A DNA stretch of 64,000 bases from positions 310,001 to 374,000 of the forward strand of contig CP040003.1 of assembly GCA_005697215.1 (NCBI GenBank), written 5' to 3'. The stretch comes from Candidatus Saccharibacteria bacterium oral taxon 488 (GTDB lineage: Bacteria; Patescibacteriota; Saccharimonadia; Saccharimonadales; Saccharimonadaceae). This document shows positions 16,378 through 24,925 of this stretch, piece by piece (positions within the stretch are counted from its first letter, which is position 1; every line of letters starts with the position of its first letter). Below the pieces are notes generated by a model that was given only the letters and a program-made list of their open reading frames with translations, was not told where the DNA came from and made no database searches. A program made the translations under genes and the position numbers.

Positions 16378-18393
16378 TTATGGTTTTTGTTGGGCAGCAT
16401 CTGGTTCTGGGATAGCGAGTGGTGTTGATGGCGTGGGCGTAGCGGTTGGCTCAGGCGGTGTGGGTGTGGCAAGAGGCTCGGGGGCTGGGTTGGGCGGTGT
16501 GGATGGCATGGCGGGCGCGGGAGTGGTTGGTTCGGGTGGTGGTGCGGGCATTAGCGGCAGCGGGCTAAAGTTGGGCGGCGGCACCGGCGGCGTGGCCGGC
16601 TTAGTTAGGACGGTATCGGCGGCGTCCGGCTGGGTAGCGTTGATCGGGACGGTCGGCTGGACAGCGACAGCGATTGGCGGTTCGGTGGTCAGTGGTGGAG
16701 CAGCCGGCGCGGGGATGGTTGGTAGTTGGCGCATGGCCTCGTCGGTTCGGGTGCGAGGAATCTCGAGAAAGAAGGTACTGCCCTTGCGGTATTCGCTGAT
16801 GACGAATAGGCGGCCGGACATTGCCTCGGTCAAGCGGCGGCTGAGATACAGGCCGAGGCCGGTGCCACCGATCTCGCGGGTGTCGGAATTGTCGACGCGG
16901 TAGAACTTTTGAAAGAGGTGCGGTACATCTTCGGCGGGGATACCGATGCCGCTGTCTTGGACGCTGATGGTGATCGTTTTGTCATCGCCGGTGATGTCCA
17001 CGACTACTTCCCCGTCGGGTGTGTACTTGATAGCGTTTTCGATCAAGTTAGAAACAACTTCGCGGAGGTGATCGGCATCGACGTTGGCGTAGTATGCTGG
17101 CTGGACAGTGGCGGCGGCGTCCGGACGGAAGGTGCAGACGAGGCCTTTTTCGGCGGCGCGTGGCGCCAAGCCCTCAAAAATCTCGCCAACGAAAGTAGTG
17201 ATATTGATAATCTGTGGCTCATTCTTGAGGCGGCCGTCTTCGGCGCGGCTGATGTCGAGCAGATCTTGGAATAACCGACCCAGGTGCTGGGCTGAGGCGT
17301 GGGCCTTGGTGATGAAGTCGCGTGCCTTGTCATCGATGTGGGCGGTGGCTGGGTTGAGGGCCAAGCCGAGATAACCCTCGATGGAGGCAACGGGTGTGCG
17401 CATTTCGTGGCTGGCGGTAGAAATGAATTCGGCTTGCTGGCGCTCCTCGGCTTTTTCTTTGGTGATGTCGCGAAAGACGACGATGATACCCTCGTTGTCT
17501 TTACCGACCGGTGAGGCGACGATGGAGACGAGGATTTGCTTATCAGAGGCAGTGCGGAGGAGTAATTTGTCGGAGTGTGCCGGCCGATTATTGATCAGTG
17601 ACTGCATGACCGGGTTTTCGGTAACAGTGACGTCCTTGCCGTCGGCGGTGACTAGTTGGATGACGCTTTGCCATTTGAGGCCGAGGGCGTCGCCTTGGTT
17701 CCAGCCGATGATCCGCTGGGCCGAGGGGTTGATTAGCTCGATATTGCCCTCGCGCGAGATGGCCAGCACGCCGTCGTCGATAGTATTGATGACAATGTCA
17801 GAGGTGCCCTCGGCGGTGGATAGCTTGGTGCGAAGTTCAGAGATGTCGCCGAGCTTGCTGACGCGCGGCTGATGGCGCCAGATGATAAAGCCAAGAGCTA
17901 AGGGTGCCAGGCCAAAAAATAGCGCGCCGATCGTGGCGATGAGACTGGCGTGCTGGGTGATGGCGGCAGTGGTGATGGCGGTAATGACGAGGAGGCTGGT
18001 GCCGAGGACGACGGGCCAGCCAAAGAAGCCGGCGAATACCGCGGCGCTGAGCCAGGCGGCGGCGAATGGCGATGCCAGAAAGCCGCTAGTAGCAACCAGC
18101 GAGCCGACGGCAAGGATGATCAGGCCGTAGACGGCGATGGATGCGGCGGTGATGGCTCGACGCGGTAGCCACAGACAGAGGATGAGGGCGGCGAGGCTGA
18201 CGAGGGCGCTGATGGCGGCGGCGAGGTCAGTGATGGCTTCGCCGATGGGTAGCCGGTAGCCGGTCGGGATAAAGCGCGCCCAAGCATAGAGGAGGACGAT
18301 GACCAGCCCGACGAACAAGGCCGCCTCGCATAGGCGCCGCAGCCAAAATCGCGACAATTCACCGACTTGCGAAACATCCCCCGCCCACTTCAT
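16378..18393 (-). CDS. Multi-pass PAS sensor histidine kinase with Pro-rich C-terminus
   Basis: A 671-residue kinase. About six N-terminal helices (20-190) precede a PAS domain (about 215-325, containing ISREGNIELINPSA) and HisKA (TASHEMRTPVASI). The HATPase carries NLIENAIKYTP, DSGIGIP and GGTGLGLYLS, as in PhoR/VicK kinases. The last 110 residues are Pro/Ala/Thr-rich. I begin at ATG 18393 because TATAAT (18400-18405) lies exactly 6 nt upstream; a longer frame would include the promoter. It is the probable partner of the receiver protein 45 bp downstream. Confidence 0.88.
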   Translation of the reverse strand: MKWAGDVSQVGELSRFWLRRLCEAALFVGLVIVLLYAWARFIPTGYRLPIGEAITDLAAAISALVSLAALILCLWLPRRAITAASIAVYGLIILAVGSLVATSGFLASPFAAAWLSAAVFAGFFGWPVVLGTSLLVITAITTAAITQHASLIATIGALFFGLAPLALGFIIWRHQPRVSKLGDISELRTKLSTAEGTSDIVINTIDDGVLAISREGNIELINPSAQRIIGWNQGDALGLKWQSVIQLVTADGKDVTVTENPVMQSLINNRPAHSDKLLLRTASDKQILVSIVASPVGKDNEGIIVVFRDITKEKAEERQQAEFISTASHEMRTPVASIEGYLGLALNPATAHIDDKARDFITKAHASAQHLGRLFQDLLDISRAEDGRLKNEPQIINITTFVGEIFEGLAPRAAEKGLVCTFRPDAAATVQPAYYANVDADHLREVVSNLIENAIKYTPDGEVVVDITGDDKTITISVQDSGIGIPAEDVPHLFQKFYRVDNSDTREIGGTGLGLYLSRRLTEAMSGRLFVISEYRKGSTFFLEIPRTRTDEAMRQLPTIPAPAAPPLTTEPPIAVAVQPTVPINATQPDAADTVLTKPATPPVPPPNFSPLPLMPAPPPEPTTPAPAMPSTPPNPAPEPLATPTPPEPTATPTPSTPLAIPEPDAAQQKP

Positions 18394-18483
18394 GCTTGTA
18401 TTATAGACCGAGACGAGCAAAAATGATACCCACATTGAGCCACGTCACGGCAGGTGCGTATTCAGCTGCCTCGAGGCGCGCGC

Positions 18484-19740
18484 TCAGCCCTTCCCTAAAA
18501 TCGCCTCGAGCATCTTCATTCGCGAGGCCATGATGGCGGGGATGGCACCACTGATGATGGCGACCACTAGCACAACCTCAGCACGGAATAGCAATTCCCA
18601 CCACGATATGTTGAGTGTCACGTCAGCAATTGGTAGACTGAACGGATGTGCCACTACATACGGCACTAGCCCGCCGAGGAAAATTGCCAAGCCGACCGCT
18701 ATACCGCACATCGCATAAAATAGCGCTAGTAGGACATAGCTAAAGACGATCACTCGCGGCTTGACGCCAATCGCCCGCTGAATGCCGATTTGCCGCCGCT
18801 TGTTGATGATGTCAACGTAAATCACGATGAAGATCGTCACCGCCGCAATGATAATGCCGACTATCAGCATAATAGCGTTGAGCGACTGAAAACTACCGGT
18901 AATCGTATCCATAACCGTCGCTCCGTCGCGCCAATCGTGAACGCGCAGGCCGGGATAGTTCAGGTCAGTAAGTGCTCGTTGCACCGACGCCTCCTTGCCG
19001 CGGCTGGTGCGCACGACGATCATGCTGGCATCGTTCTCGCCAGCTGCCAAACGGCTCGGTATGCCGCTGGTGAGCTTGCGCCATAAACCGCGCGAGATGT
19101 ACGCTTGAATATCTGCATTATAAAATTTTGTCGAGGTAATACCGCCGACTTTAACGTCGACCTTTTTACCGTTAATACTTATCGTTACCCGGTCGCCAAC
19201 TTTGACCCCTTCGAGCGAACCTCTCTCGAGCAGCCGGCTACCCAGGACGATCTCATCGTCGCCCGCCAAAAACGTTCCGTCCGACACGCGGTTAGCGACC
19301 TCCAGGGTTTGGCGAAAGTCTCGCGGATTAACGACATTGATCCGAGCCTGTACTTGCTTGTCATCGTTATATCCTAATACCGCCGGCACAGCCAGGATTT
19401 TGTCAGCCGCCGTCACGCCGTCGATGCGTTTGATCTCGGCCAGCTTGTCATCGACATTGGTGATGTACTCGCCGGGCTTTTTGACATCGATATAGGCCTC
19501 GCCGACCATCAGGTTCTTGATCTGCGATTCAATCGCCGACGTGACGCCAGCTAGCAGCGACGATATGAAGGCTAGATTAATGAACGCCACCGCCACTAGC
19601 AGCGTCGTCAGGCCCAGCGTCCACTTACGGCCGCGCACGATGTACTGCCGCATCAATCGCCAGCCTAGCAAGAACTCGCGCCACAGATTGTTCTTGGGCT
19701 GCGGCGTTTGCGTTTCCTGCGTTTTGCGGGACTGGCTCAT
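18484..19740 (-). CDS. MacB/FtsX-like ABC permease
   Basis: A 418-residue permease of the MacB/LolC type. One N-terminal helix (about 40-63) precedes an extracytoplasmic MacB-like core domain of about 220 residues. A four-helix-type FtsX domain at the C-terminus includes the cytoplasmic stretch NKRRQIGIQRAIGV after a helix, the usual coupling element. With the overlapping ATPase gene upstream (ATGA overlap) it forms an exporter or mechanotransmission complex. Saccharibacteria lack an outer membrane, so peptide or lipoprotein handling at the cytoplasmic membrane is more likely than Lol sorting. Confidence 0.88.
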   Translation of the reverse strand: MSQSRKTQETQTPQPKNNLWREFLLGWRLMRQYIVRGRKWTLGLTTLLVAVAFINLAFISSLLAGVTSAIESQIKNLMVGEAYIDVKKPGEYITNVDDKLAEIKRIDGVTAADKILAVPAVLGYNDDKQVQARINVVNPRDFRQTLEVANRVSDGTFLAGDDEIVLGSRLLERGSLEGVKVGDRVTISINGKKVDVKVGGITSTKFYNADIQAYISRGLWRKLTSGIPSRLAAGENDASMIVVRTSRGKEASVQRALTDLNYPGLRVHDWRDGATVMDTITGSFQSLNAIMLIVGIIIAAVTIFIVIYVDIINKRRQIGIQRAIGVKPRVIVFSYVLLALFYAMCGIAVGLAIFLGGLVPYVVAHPFSLPIADVTLNISWWELLFRAEVVLVVAIISGAIPAIMASRMKMLEAILGKG

Positions 19741-20459
19741 AGTAGCCTCCCGGCTGAAGGTTTGCGCTCGCCTTTTAGTTTGCCGTTTTCAAACACGATT
19801 TGCCGCTTGGCATAGGCTAGCTCATCAGCTTCATGCGAGATCATCACCAAGGTTATGCCGCTGGCATTAATTTCCTTCAATGTTTCCATGACATTTGTTG
19901 AGGCAACCGTATCTAGGTTAGCCGTCGGCTCGTCGGCAAAGATAATGTGCGGCTCATTGACCAGAGCCCGGGCAATCGCCACGCGCTGCTGTTCGCCGCC
20001 AGATAATTGCGATGGCAGATGGCGCGCTCTGTCCTTCAAACCAACACGATCCAGTTCGTGCAAGGCTTTTTGTCGGGCAATCTTCGCCGAGCACCACATC
20101 AGCCGCGGCAACATGACGTTTTCTAGGGCGGTGAGCTCACGAATCAGGGCGTACTCTTGAAAAATATAGCCAACTTGGCGCAGGCGCAGTTCAATTCGCT
20201 GTTTTTCTGGTAGCTGAGTGATCTCTATCGCCGGTGTCTCGTCACCCCTACTATCAAACCAAATCGTGCCGCTATCAGGGCGATCTAGCATCGCCACCTG
20301 ATGCATAAAGGTCGATTTGCCCGAACCATTGCGCCCCGTGATCATCAGAAAATCGCCGTGACGAATCGAAAAACTGACGTCCTTGAGCGCACGCGTGGCA
20401 CTATCACCCGAACCGTACGTCTTGCTGAGATGCTCAATGGTAAGAATTTCGCGGGCCAT
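19737..20459 (-). CDS. MacB/LolD-type ABC transporter ATPase
   Basis: A 240-residue ATPase with Walker A GRNGSGKS (42-49), signature LSGGEQQR (152-159), Walker B IIFADEP (172-178) and H-loop MISHEAD. These are typical of the LolD/MacB/FtsE class. I start at ATG 20459, giving [19 protein letters not shown] (20466-20471) lies exactly 6 nt upstream, again a leaderless configuration. The longer reading frame would cross that promoter. It is cotranscribed and coupled with the permease. Confidence 0.9.
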   Translation of the reverse strand: MAREILTIEHLSKTYGSGDSATRALKDVSFSIRHGDFLMITGRNGSGKSTFMHQVAMLDRPDSGTIWFDSRGDETPAIEITQLPEKQRIELRLRQVGYIFQEYALIRELTALENVMLPRLMWCSAKIARQKALHELDRVGLKDRARHLPSQLSGGEQQRVAIARALVNEPHIIFADEPTANLDTVASTNVMETLKEINASGITLVMISHEADELAYAKRQIVFENGKLKGERKPSAGRLL

Positions 20460-20513
20460 AGTATCAGTATAGCGCGCGGTGGGGCGCCGCTTCAAGCCGA
20501 GATCCCGAAAAAC

Positions 20514-21017
20514 CTACCACAGTTTTGTTATCATTTCTACTTCGCGGGCCGTAAGACCATATTTTTCATAGAACGCTATGGCGGGCTGGTTGCCGCTCAG
20601 TACTTTTAACCGCAAGGTATCGCAATTTTTACTCTGGAAATAGCGCTTCATTTCATCCAGCAAGGCTCGCCCGATACCGCTGCCGCGCTGTTCTGGCTCA
20701 ACATAGAGCAGTCCGATCCAGCCATCTTTTCGTGGCTCATGCACCGCATCGAAAACAGCGTCCTGACCAGGTTGATGATCGATAATCACGCCCTGAATAA
20801 AGCCGACCACCTGGCCGTTCTCCTCGGCAACATATATCGCGCCGTCCATATCCTCACTATCGCTGATCATCCGCTGCATATAGCCGTGCGCGTCTCGCAG
20901 GTTAGCGAACGGCAGCGATTCCGCTGTATCGTCAACCTGCGCAAAATGTGCGTGCAGTTTGATCGCCAGCTCATCGATTGCGGTACGGTCTTTGGGGTGG
21001 AAGGGGCGGATTGTCAT
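20514..21017 (-). CDS. GNAT family N-acetyltransferase
   Basis: A 167-residue protein with the GNAT acetyl-CoA-binding signature EQRGSGIGRALLDEM around 113-127, preceded by GLLYVEP (beta 4) and followed by LRLKVLSGNQPAIAFYEKYGL (shortened here to its known role as motif B). It should transfer an acetyl group from acetyl-CoA to an amine; the acceptor is unknown. TATGAT (21024-21029) lies exactly 6 nt before the ATG, consistent with leaderless transcription. It ends 54 bp before the ABC ATPase start, on the same strand but with a separate promoter for the latter. Confidence 0.88.
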   Translation of the reverse strand: MTIRPFHPKDRTAIDELAIKLHAHFAQVDDTAESLPFANLRDAHGYMQRMISDSEDMDGAIYVAEENGQVVGFIQGVIIDHQPGQDAVFDAVHEPRKDGWIGLLYVEPEQRGSGIGRALLDEMKRYFQSKNCDTLRLKVLSGNQPAIAFYEKYGLTAREVEMITKLW

Positions 21018-21176
21018 AATGAAATCATACTATGGTGGAGTATCAATGGCAAAACTCATGTTGTCGCTAAAAAGGCTCACCTAACTAGAACGATTTGATT
21101 TTTATTCTTTAGCAAAAATCAATTATTATATCATTGTATATAATTTTTTAATTGTTTTACTAGGGATGAATTTGAT

Positions 21177-21566
21177 TTATTCCCAAAACTTATCTTCTTC
21201 GTCTTGTTGTTCTGCAAAAGTCCACACTTCTTGTATCTTGCCATTATCTATTTTGAATAGGTCAATACCCGGGTCATTTAGTTTTTCACCTTCTTTTTCA
21301 GCTAAAGAAACGACACTGGCAGCCACAAAACAGTCATTACTTGCAGCCCAATTTGTAATTACTCTAAATGTACCATTACTTCTTTTGATAAATTCTCCTA
21401 GACGCTCTCCTAGCGCCTGTTTTCCTTTAACAATTCCTGAAAGTGGACCCTCTCCTCCCATGTGCCATACAATATCATCGGACATCGTTTCAAAAACTGC
21501 TTCAACGTCTCCCTTTGATAATGCTTCTGTATAAGCATTAAATACTTTCATGACCTCATTTTTCAT
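21177..21566 (-). CDS. SnoaL-like (NTF2 fold) protein
   Basis: A 129-residue protein with the SnoaL/ketosteroid-isomerase-like pattern. An N-terminal helix is followed by ALSKGDVEAVFETMSDDIVWH, then IVKGKQALGERL, and a C-terminal beta sheet ending IDNGKIQEVWTF. Such proteins are small enzymes or binding proteins of diverse role. I start at ATG 21566 because GAAAGGAG lies upstream; a longer frame exists. The gene and its 150-bp AT-rich upstream region are much lower in GC than the neighbourhood, so I infer recent acquisition. Confidence 0.75.
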   Translation of the reverse strand: MKNEVMKVFNAYTEALSKGDVEAVFETMSDDIVWHMGGEGPLSGIVKGKQALGERLGEFIKRSNGTFRVITNWAASNDCFVAASVVSLAEKEGEKLNDPGIDLFKIDNGKIQEVWTFAEQQDEEDKFWE

Positions 21567-21696
21567 AGCTGTTCTCCTTTCATTTTTTGAGAAATGTTTT
21601 TCTCTTACTGTCACTATACATTACGACTCAGAAACTTTTACAAAGAAAACGGGCGATTATAATCTTATATCACCCAAGTGCAGGTATGAAAAGGTT

Positions 21697-21771
21697 TGGT
21701 GACCCTACCGGGAATCGAACCCGGGTTGCTGGGATGAGAACCCAGTGTCCTAACCGCTAGACGATAGGGCC
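21697..21771 (-). tRNA. tRNA-Glu (CTC)
   Basis: A full cloverleaf with acceptor GGCCCTA/TAGGGTC (one G-U), anticodon loop TTCTCAT with anticodon CTC, T-arm GGGTTCGATTCCC, discriminator A and an encoded CCA. A TATAAT on the minus strand (21789-21794) serves as promoter. Confidence 0.97.
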
Positions 21772-21814
21772 GCGTAAGCCACCGGGTCATTATAGCATGG
21801 TTAGCTGGGGGCGT

Positions 21815-22189
21815 CTAGCCCATCTTGTTGACGACGTCGATCAGCTTGCGGGGCGTGATGTCGGCCTTGATGAGGTAGCCGTCGACGCGGTTCATGATGG
21901 CGGATTTGGTGGCGTCGTCCTGTTCAAAGTTAGTCATGATGAGGATTTTGCTGTTGGGAATCAGGTCGGTATCATCAGAGCGCAGCGCGTCCAAAATTTG
22001 GTCGCCGCGCTGTTCGGGCAGCATTAAATCAAGGATGATCAAGTCAAATGGCTGACTCCGGGCCATGACCAGCCCGTCGTTGCCATCGACCACCCATGTC
22101 ACGTCATAGCCAGCTTTTTGCAGGCTGCGTACATACATCTCGCCGATAAAGCGGTCGTCCTCCACGCACAAGATTGTTTTGATCGCCAT
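21815..22189 (-). CDS. Single-domain response regulator (CheY-like)
   Basis: A 124-residue stand-alone receiver with Asp54 (ILDLMLPE), acidic pocket near 11-12, a conserved MTNF in place of the usual MTA(L), and Lys108 (YLIKAD). There is no output domain, so it must act by protein contact or as a phosphate relay. AGGAGGG precedes the ATG, 12 nt after the kinase stop, so it is the third gene of the DUF3048-kinase-receiver operon. The replaced Thr/Ser switch residue (Thr is retained but followed by Asn) is minor. Confidence 0.9.
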   Translation of the reverse strand: MAIKTILCVEDDRFIGEMYVRSLQKAGYDVTWVVDGNDGLVMARSQPFDLIILDLMLPEQRGDQILDALRSDDTDLIPNSKILIMTNFEQDDATKSAIMNRVDGYLIKADITPRKLIDVVNKMG

Positions 22190-22201
22190 ACTTCCCTCCT
22201 C

Positions 22202-23713
22202 TTATCCTCGATACATAGCGTGATTTTTTATCCAGCCACCGCCCTGGCGGATCAGATTGCGATTGAGCTGTCCGTCCTCGAGCAGTTTATCCTTGACGGC
22301 GGCGTACACCGGCACGGTAAACGAAAAGACTGAGCCTTCGTTTTCCTTGGAGCGCGCGGTGATGTGGCCGCCGTGACTCTCGATAAAGGCCTTGCAGATG
22401 TAGAGGCCGATGCCGGTGCCAGAGACGGTTTCGCGGCTGCGGTGCGAGCGGTAGAATTTGTGAAATAGATTTTTGACGACGCTCGGCGGCATGCCGACGC
22501 CATTGTCAGCGACGGAGACTTCAATAACATCGCCCTTTTGTTCGGCGCTGACAGAGACAGTGCCGCCCTCGAAACTGTATTTGATGGCGTTGTCGATGAG
22601 GTTAGAGATGACCTCGCTGATACTGGAGCGGTCGGCGGCGACGGTTGGCAGATCACTTGGTATGCTGATGTTGAGCAAGCGGTGCTGCGTCGATGCGCGC
22701 AGTTGCATGTCGTCGGCGATTGAACCATAGATGTCAGCGAGCGAATCCTCGGCAAGGTGGATACTGAGGTGGTGGCGGTCGAACTTGGCGACGTTGAGGA
22801 TGTTATTGATATAGCCAGACAGGCGGTTAGCGGAAACCGTCAGCCGCGCCAGTAGCTGTGGCTCGTCACCTTTCAGGCGGCCGGCTAGCTCCTCGGCGAG
22901 GACATCGAGATAACCGCGGATGATGGTGATTGGGCCGCGGAGTTCGTGGGCGGCGAAGGAGATGAAATTGAGGTCTTCTTCCTCGGGCAGATACTGGGCT
23001 GAGCGGTCGATGAGGACGATGACGGTCTCGCCGGGTGCGTCTTTTTGGTAGGAGGCGATGATGTCAAAGAAGCGAGTTTTTTTGAAGGCACCGTTGGTAG
23101 TGGCGACATGGCGCCAGGTACGCTCGGCGGAGAGCTGGCGGGCGTCGGCGTCGCTGAGCCAGGCGTCGAGCGACTGCTCGTTGAGAAAATCCAGCGCCAG
23201 ATACGGCTGGCCGTCGGCGTCAGTGGCAATTGGTGCGGCCTTGTTAGCGGAGATGATACGTTTGGTGGGATCGAGGACGACGATGCCACAGCTGGTGTGA
23301 TTGAGCGCTTGGGTTAGTAGCGCGTCGGGGCTTGGCGGTGGTGCGGGTTGAGTCGGCTCGTCGTAGATAAGTTCAAGGACGGTCTTGAAGCCGGTCTTGG
23401 CGTGCTGCTCGGCGTTTGGATTTGGTAGCGGCGTGGTGGTGCGCTCGCCGCGTTTATGGATCAGCGCAGTCAAGATATCATCAAGCGGCCGGCCGGCAAT
23501 AATGATCAACATGGTCGAAAAAAGACTGCCGACGATGAAAATCGTACCAGTAATTAACCAGAACGCTGGGTGATTCCATGAAGTAGTACCAGTGATACTA
23601 AGGACGACACCGCCGATGAGCGCCACCGCCATCTGCCCGGCTAGTGCACAAGCGAACAACATGCGCCGGTGATATCGTCGAAAGTTACAGATCGATGTGC
23701 CGCCAGCTGTCAT
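22202..23713 (-). CDS. PAS-like sensor histidine kinase
   Basis: A 503-residue kinase. Two helices (about 17-40 and 50-74) precede a Pro-rich linker, a PAS-like domain (about 135-235) and HisKA (FAAHELRGPITI, His256). The HATPase carries NLIDNAIKYSF, DNGVGMP and GTGIGLYICK. ATG 23713 overlaps the TGA of the DUF3048 gene (ATGA), which fixes the start; an upstream in-frame start would overlap that gene by 49 nt. It pairs with the single-domain receiver downstream. Its coupling to a cell-surface DUF3048 protein suggests an envelope signal. Confidence 0.9.
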   Translation of the reverse strand: MTAGGTSICNFRRYHRRMLFACALAGQMAVALIGGVVLSITGTTSWNHPAFWLITGTIFIVGSLFSTMLIIIAGRPLDDILTALIHKRGERTTTPLPNPNAEQHAKTGFKTVLELIYDEPTQPAPPPSPDALLTQALNHTSCGIVVLDPTKRIISANKAAPIATDADGQPYLALDFLNEQSLDAWLSDADARQLSAERTWRHVATTNGAFKKTRFFDIIASYQKDAPGETVIVLIDRSAQYLPEEEDLNFISFAAHELRGPITIIRGYLDVLAEELAGRLKGDEPQLLARLTVSANRLSGYINNILNVAKFDRHHLSIHLAEDSLADIYGSIADDMQLRASTQHRLLNISIPSDLPTVAADRSSISEVISNLIDNAIKYSFEGGTVSVSAEQKGDVIEVSVADNGVGMPPSVVKNLFHKFYRSHRSRETVSGTGIGLYICKAFIESHGGHITARSKENEGSVFSFTVPVYAAVKDKLLEDGQLNRNLIRQGGGWIKNHAMYRG

Positions 23714-24849
23714 CGCCACGTGACGGATCCCCGCCCGGGCGTAAAGACGCCGATCCATGTTTGGCCGCGATTCAGGGTAAAGTCTTTGCCGTTTTCGTCA
23801 AGCAGTTTGAGCGGTGCGGTGAGACTGTCTTTCTTCCAGGTGATGGCGGTAGCAGTACCGTTTTGGAAGACGGTTGCCTTGCCTGAGCCAATGGTGACAG
23901 TGTCCTCGTAGCCGTCCGGACCGACGCGTCGCTCGACGGGCGCTTCGAGGGCGATGACAACGCGCGGGGCGATCTGGCCGCCTTCCCGGTCGGCGTGCGG
24001 TGCGCCAGCTAGCGAGCGTTTGTAGGTGTTGGTCGTTTTGTCATAAGCATAGGCGGTGTTGTAGGTGCCGCTGCTAAAATTGAGCTGGATGGTAGTGGCG
24101 TTCGGTGTTTCGGCCGGTTTGCCATCGCCACGCTTGAAGCCGGTAAATGATGATTCTTTAAAGCCCTTGCTGGCGTTGAGGGCATCAAGTTTCTCACCGG
24201 ATGTGTAGACATTGTGTGGGGCACGGCGGTCGCTAACTCGCCAATAACTGCCGCCGTTAAAGAACTGGTCGATGTCGCGGTAACTGCCGCTGCGAACGGT
24301 ATCGAGAGCGTTCGGGCTGCCGCCGACGTGGGCGATGGAGGCTTGATACTGTGCGCCCCAGCTGAGGTAATAGAGGCGGAGGCTACGAACTGGGCCGATG
24401 AGGCCGGGCTTGGCGCCCTGATAAACGGCGAGAAAGCGGGTGATGCCGCCCTCGGCAACCGCCTCGTAGACGATGCCGGCTCCCGAAAGGCCGGACTGCG
24501 GGCGAGCGTCGGGGCTGTTCTCGATCATGACGGCGGTGACGGGCTGCTTGGTGGCTGCTTCATCAGCGACTTCAAGGCCGGTGAGTGGTGAGTAGAATTT
24601 GGTTGGCTTTTTCTTAGCGGCGAAAAACGGCAGACCACCGTCGTGCTGGACAGAATTGATAGCGACGATGAAAATACCGGCGATAACCAGCGAGGCGGTG
24701 ATGAGGACAATCGCCCACAAGTGCTTTTTACACCACTGGGCAAGCGAGCGTTTTTTGGCCGGGGCGTTTGGTGATGCCGGCTCAAGTTTAGCTGATTTTA
24801 CCGTCGGTTTTTGGGCCGCGGTGGCTGGGCGAGGATTCTTGATGTGCAT
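23710..24849 (-). CDS. DUF3048 surface protein (YerB-like)
   Basis: A 379-residue protein with a cytoplasmic basic N-terminus, one membrane anchor (about 45-66) and the DUF3048 body: SPLTGLEV, VMIENSPDARPQSGL, AEGGITRFLAVYQ, GPVRSLR and later the DUF3048_C-like VVIALEAP region. The family (Bacillus YerB) is extracytoplasmic and of uncertain function, perhaps envelope-related. TATACT (24856-24861) lies 6 nt before the ATG, so the operon mRNA starts leaderless. It heads an operon with a histidine kinase and receiver. Confidence 0.88.
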   Translation of the reverse strand: MHIKNPRPATAAQKPTVKSAKLEPASPNAPAKKRSLAQWCKKHLWAIVLITASLVIAGIFIVAINSVQHDGGLPFFAAKKKPTKFYSPLTGLEVADEAATKQPVTAVMIENSPDARPQSGLSGAGIVYEAVAEGGITRFLAVYQGAKPGLIGPVRSLRLYYLSWGAQYQASIAHVGGSPNALDTVRSGSYRDIDQFFNGGSYWRVSDRRAPHNVYTSGEKLDALNASKGFKESSFTGFKRGDGKPAETPNATTIQLNFSSGTYNTAYAYDKTTNTYKRSLAGAPHADREGGQIAPRVVIALEAPVERRVGPDGYEDTVTIGSGKATVFQNGTATAITWKKDSLTAPLKLLDENGKDFTLNRGQTWIGVFTPGRGSVTWR

Positions 24850-24925
24850 GGGTTTAGTATAGCATAAGCGGCGTGTCCGGTAAACGGAGCGATGTGCTGG
24901 CCGGTTGGTGTCTATGGCGTAGCAA

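Noticed and set aside
14957..16903. Long plus-strand frames opposite the receiver and kinase genes (237 and 200 codons)
   Set aside because: They are shadows of Pro/Ala-rich coding on the other strand; the peptides are Gly/Val/Ser-rich and have no start signals.
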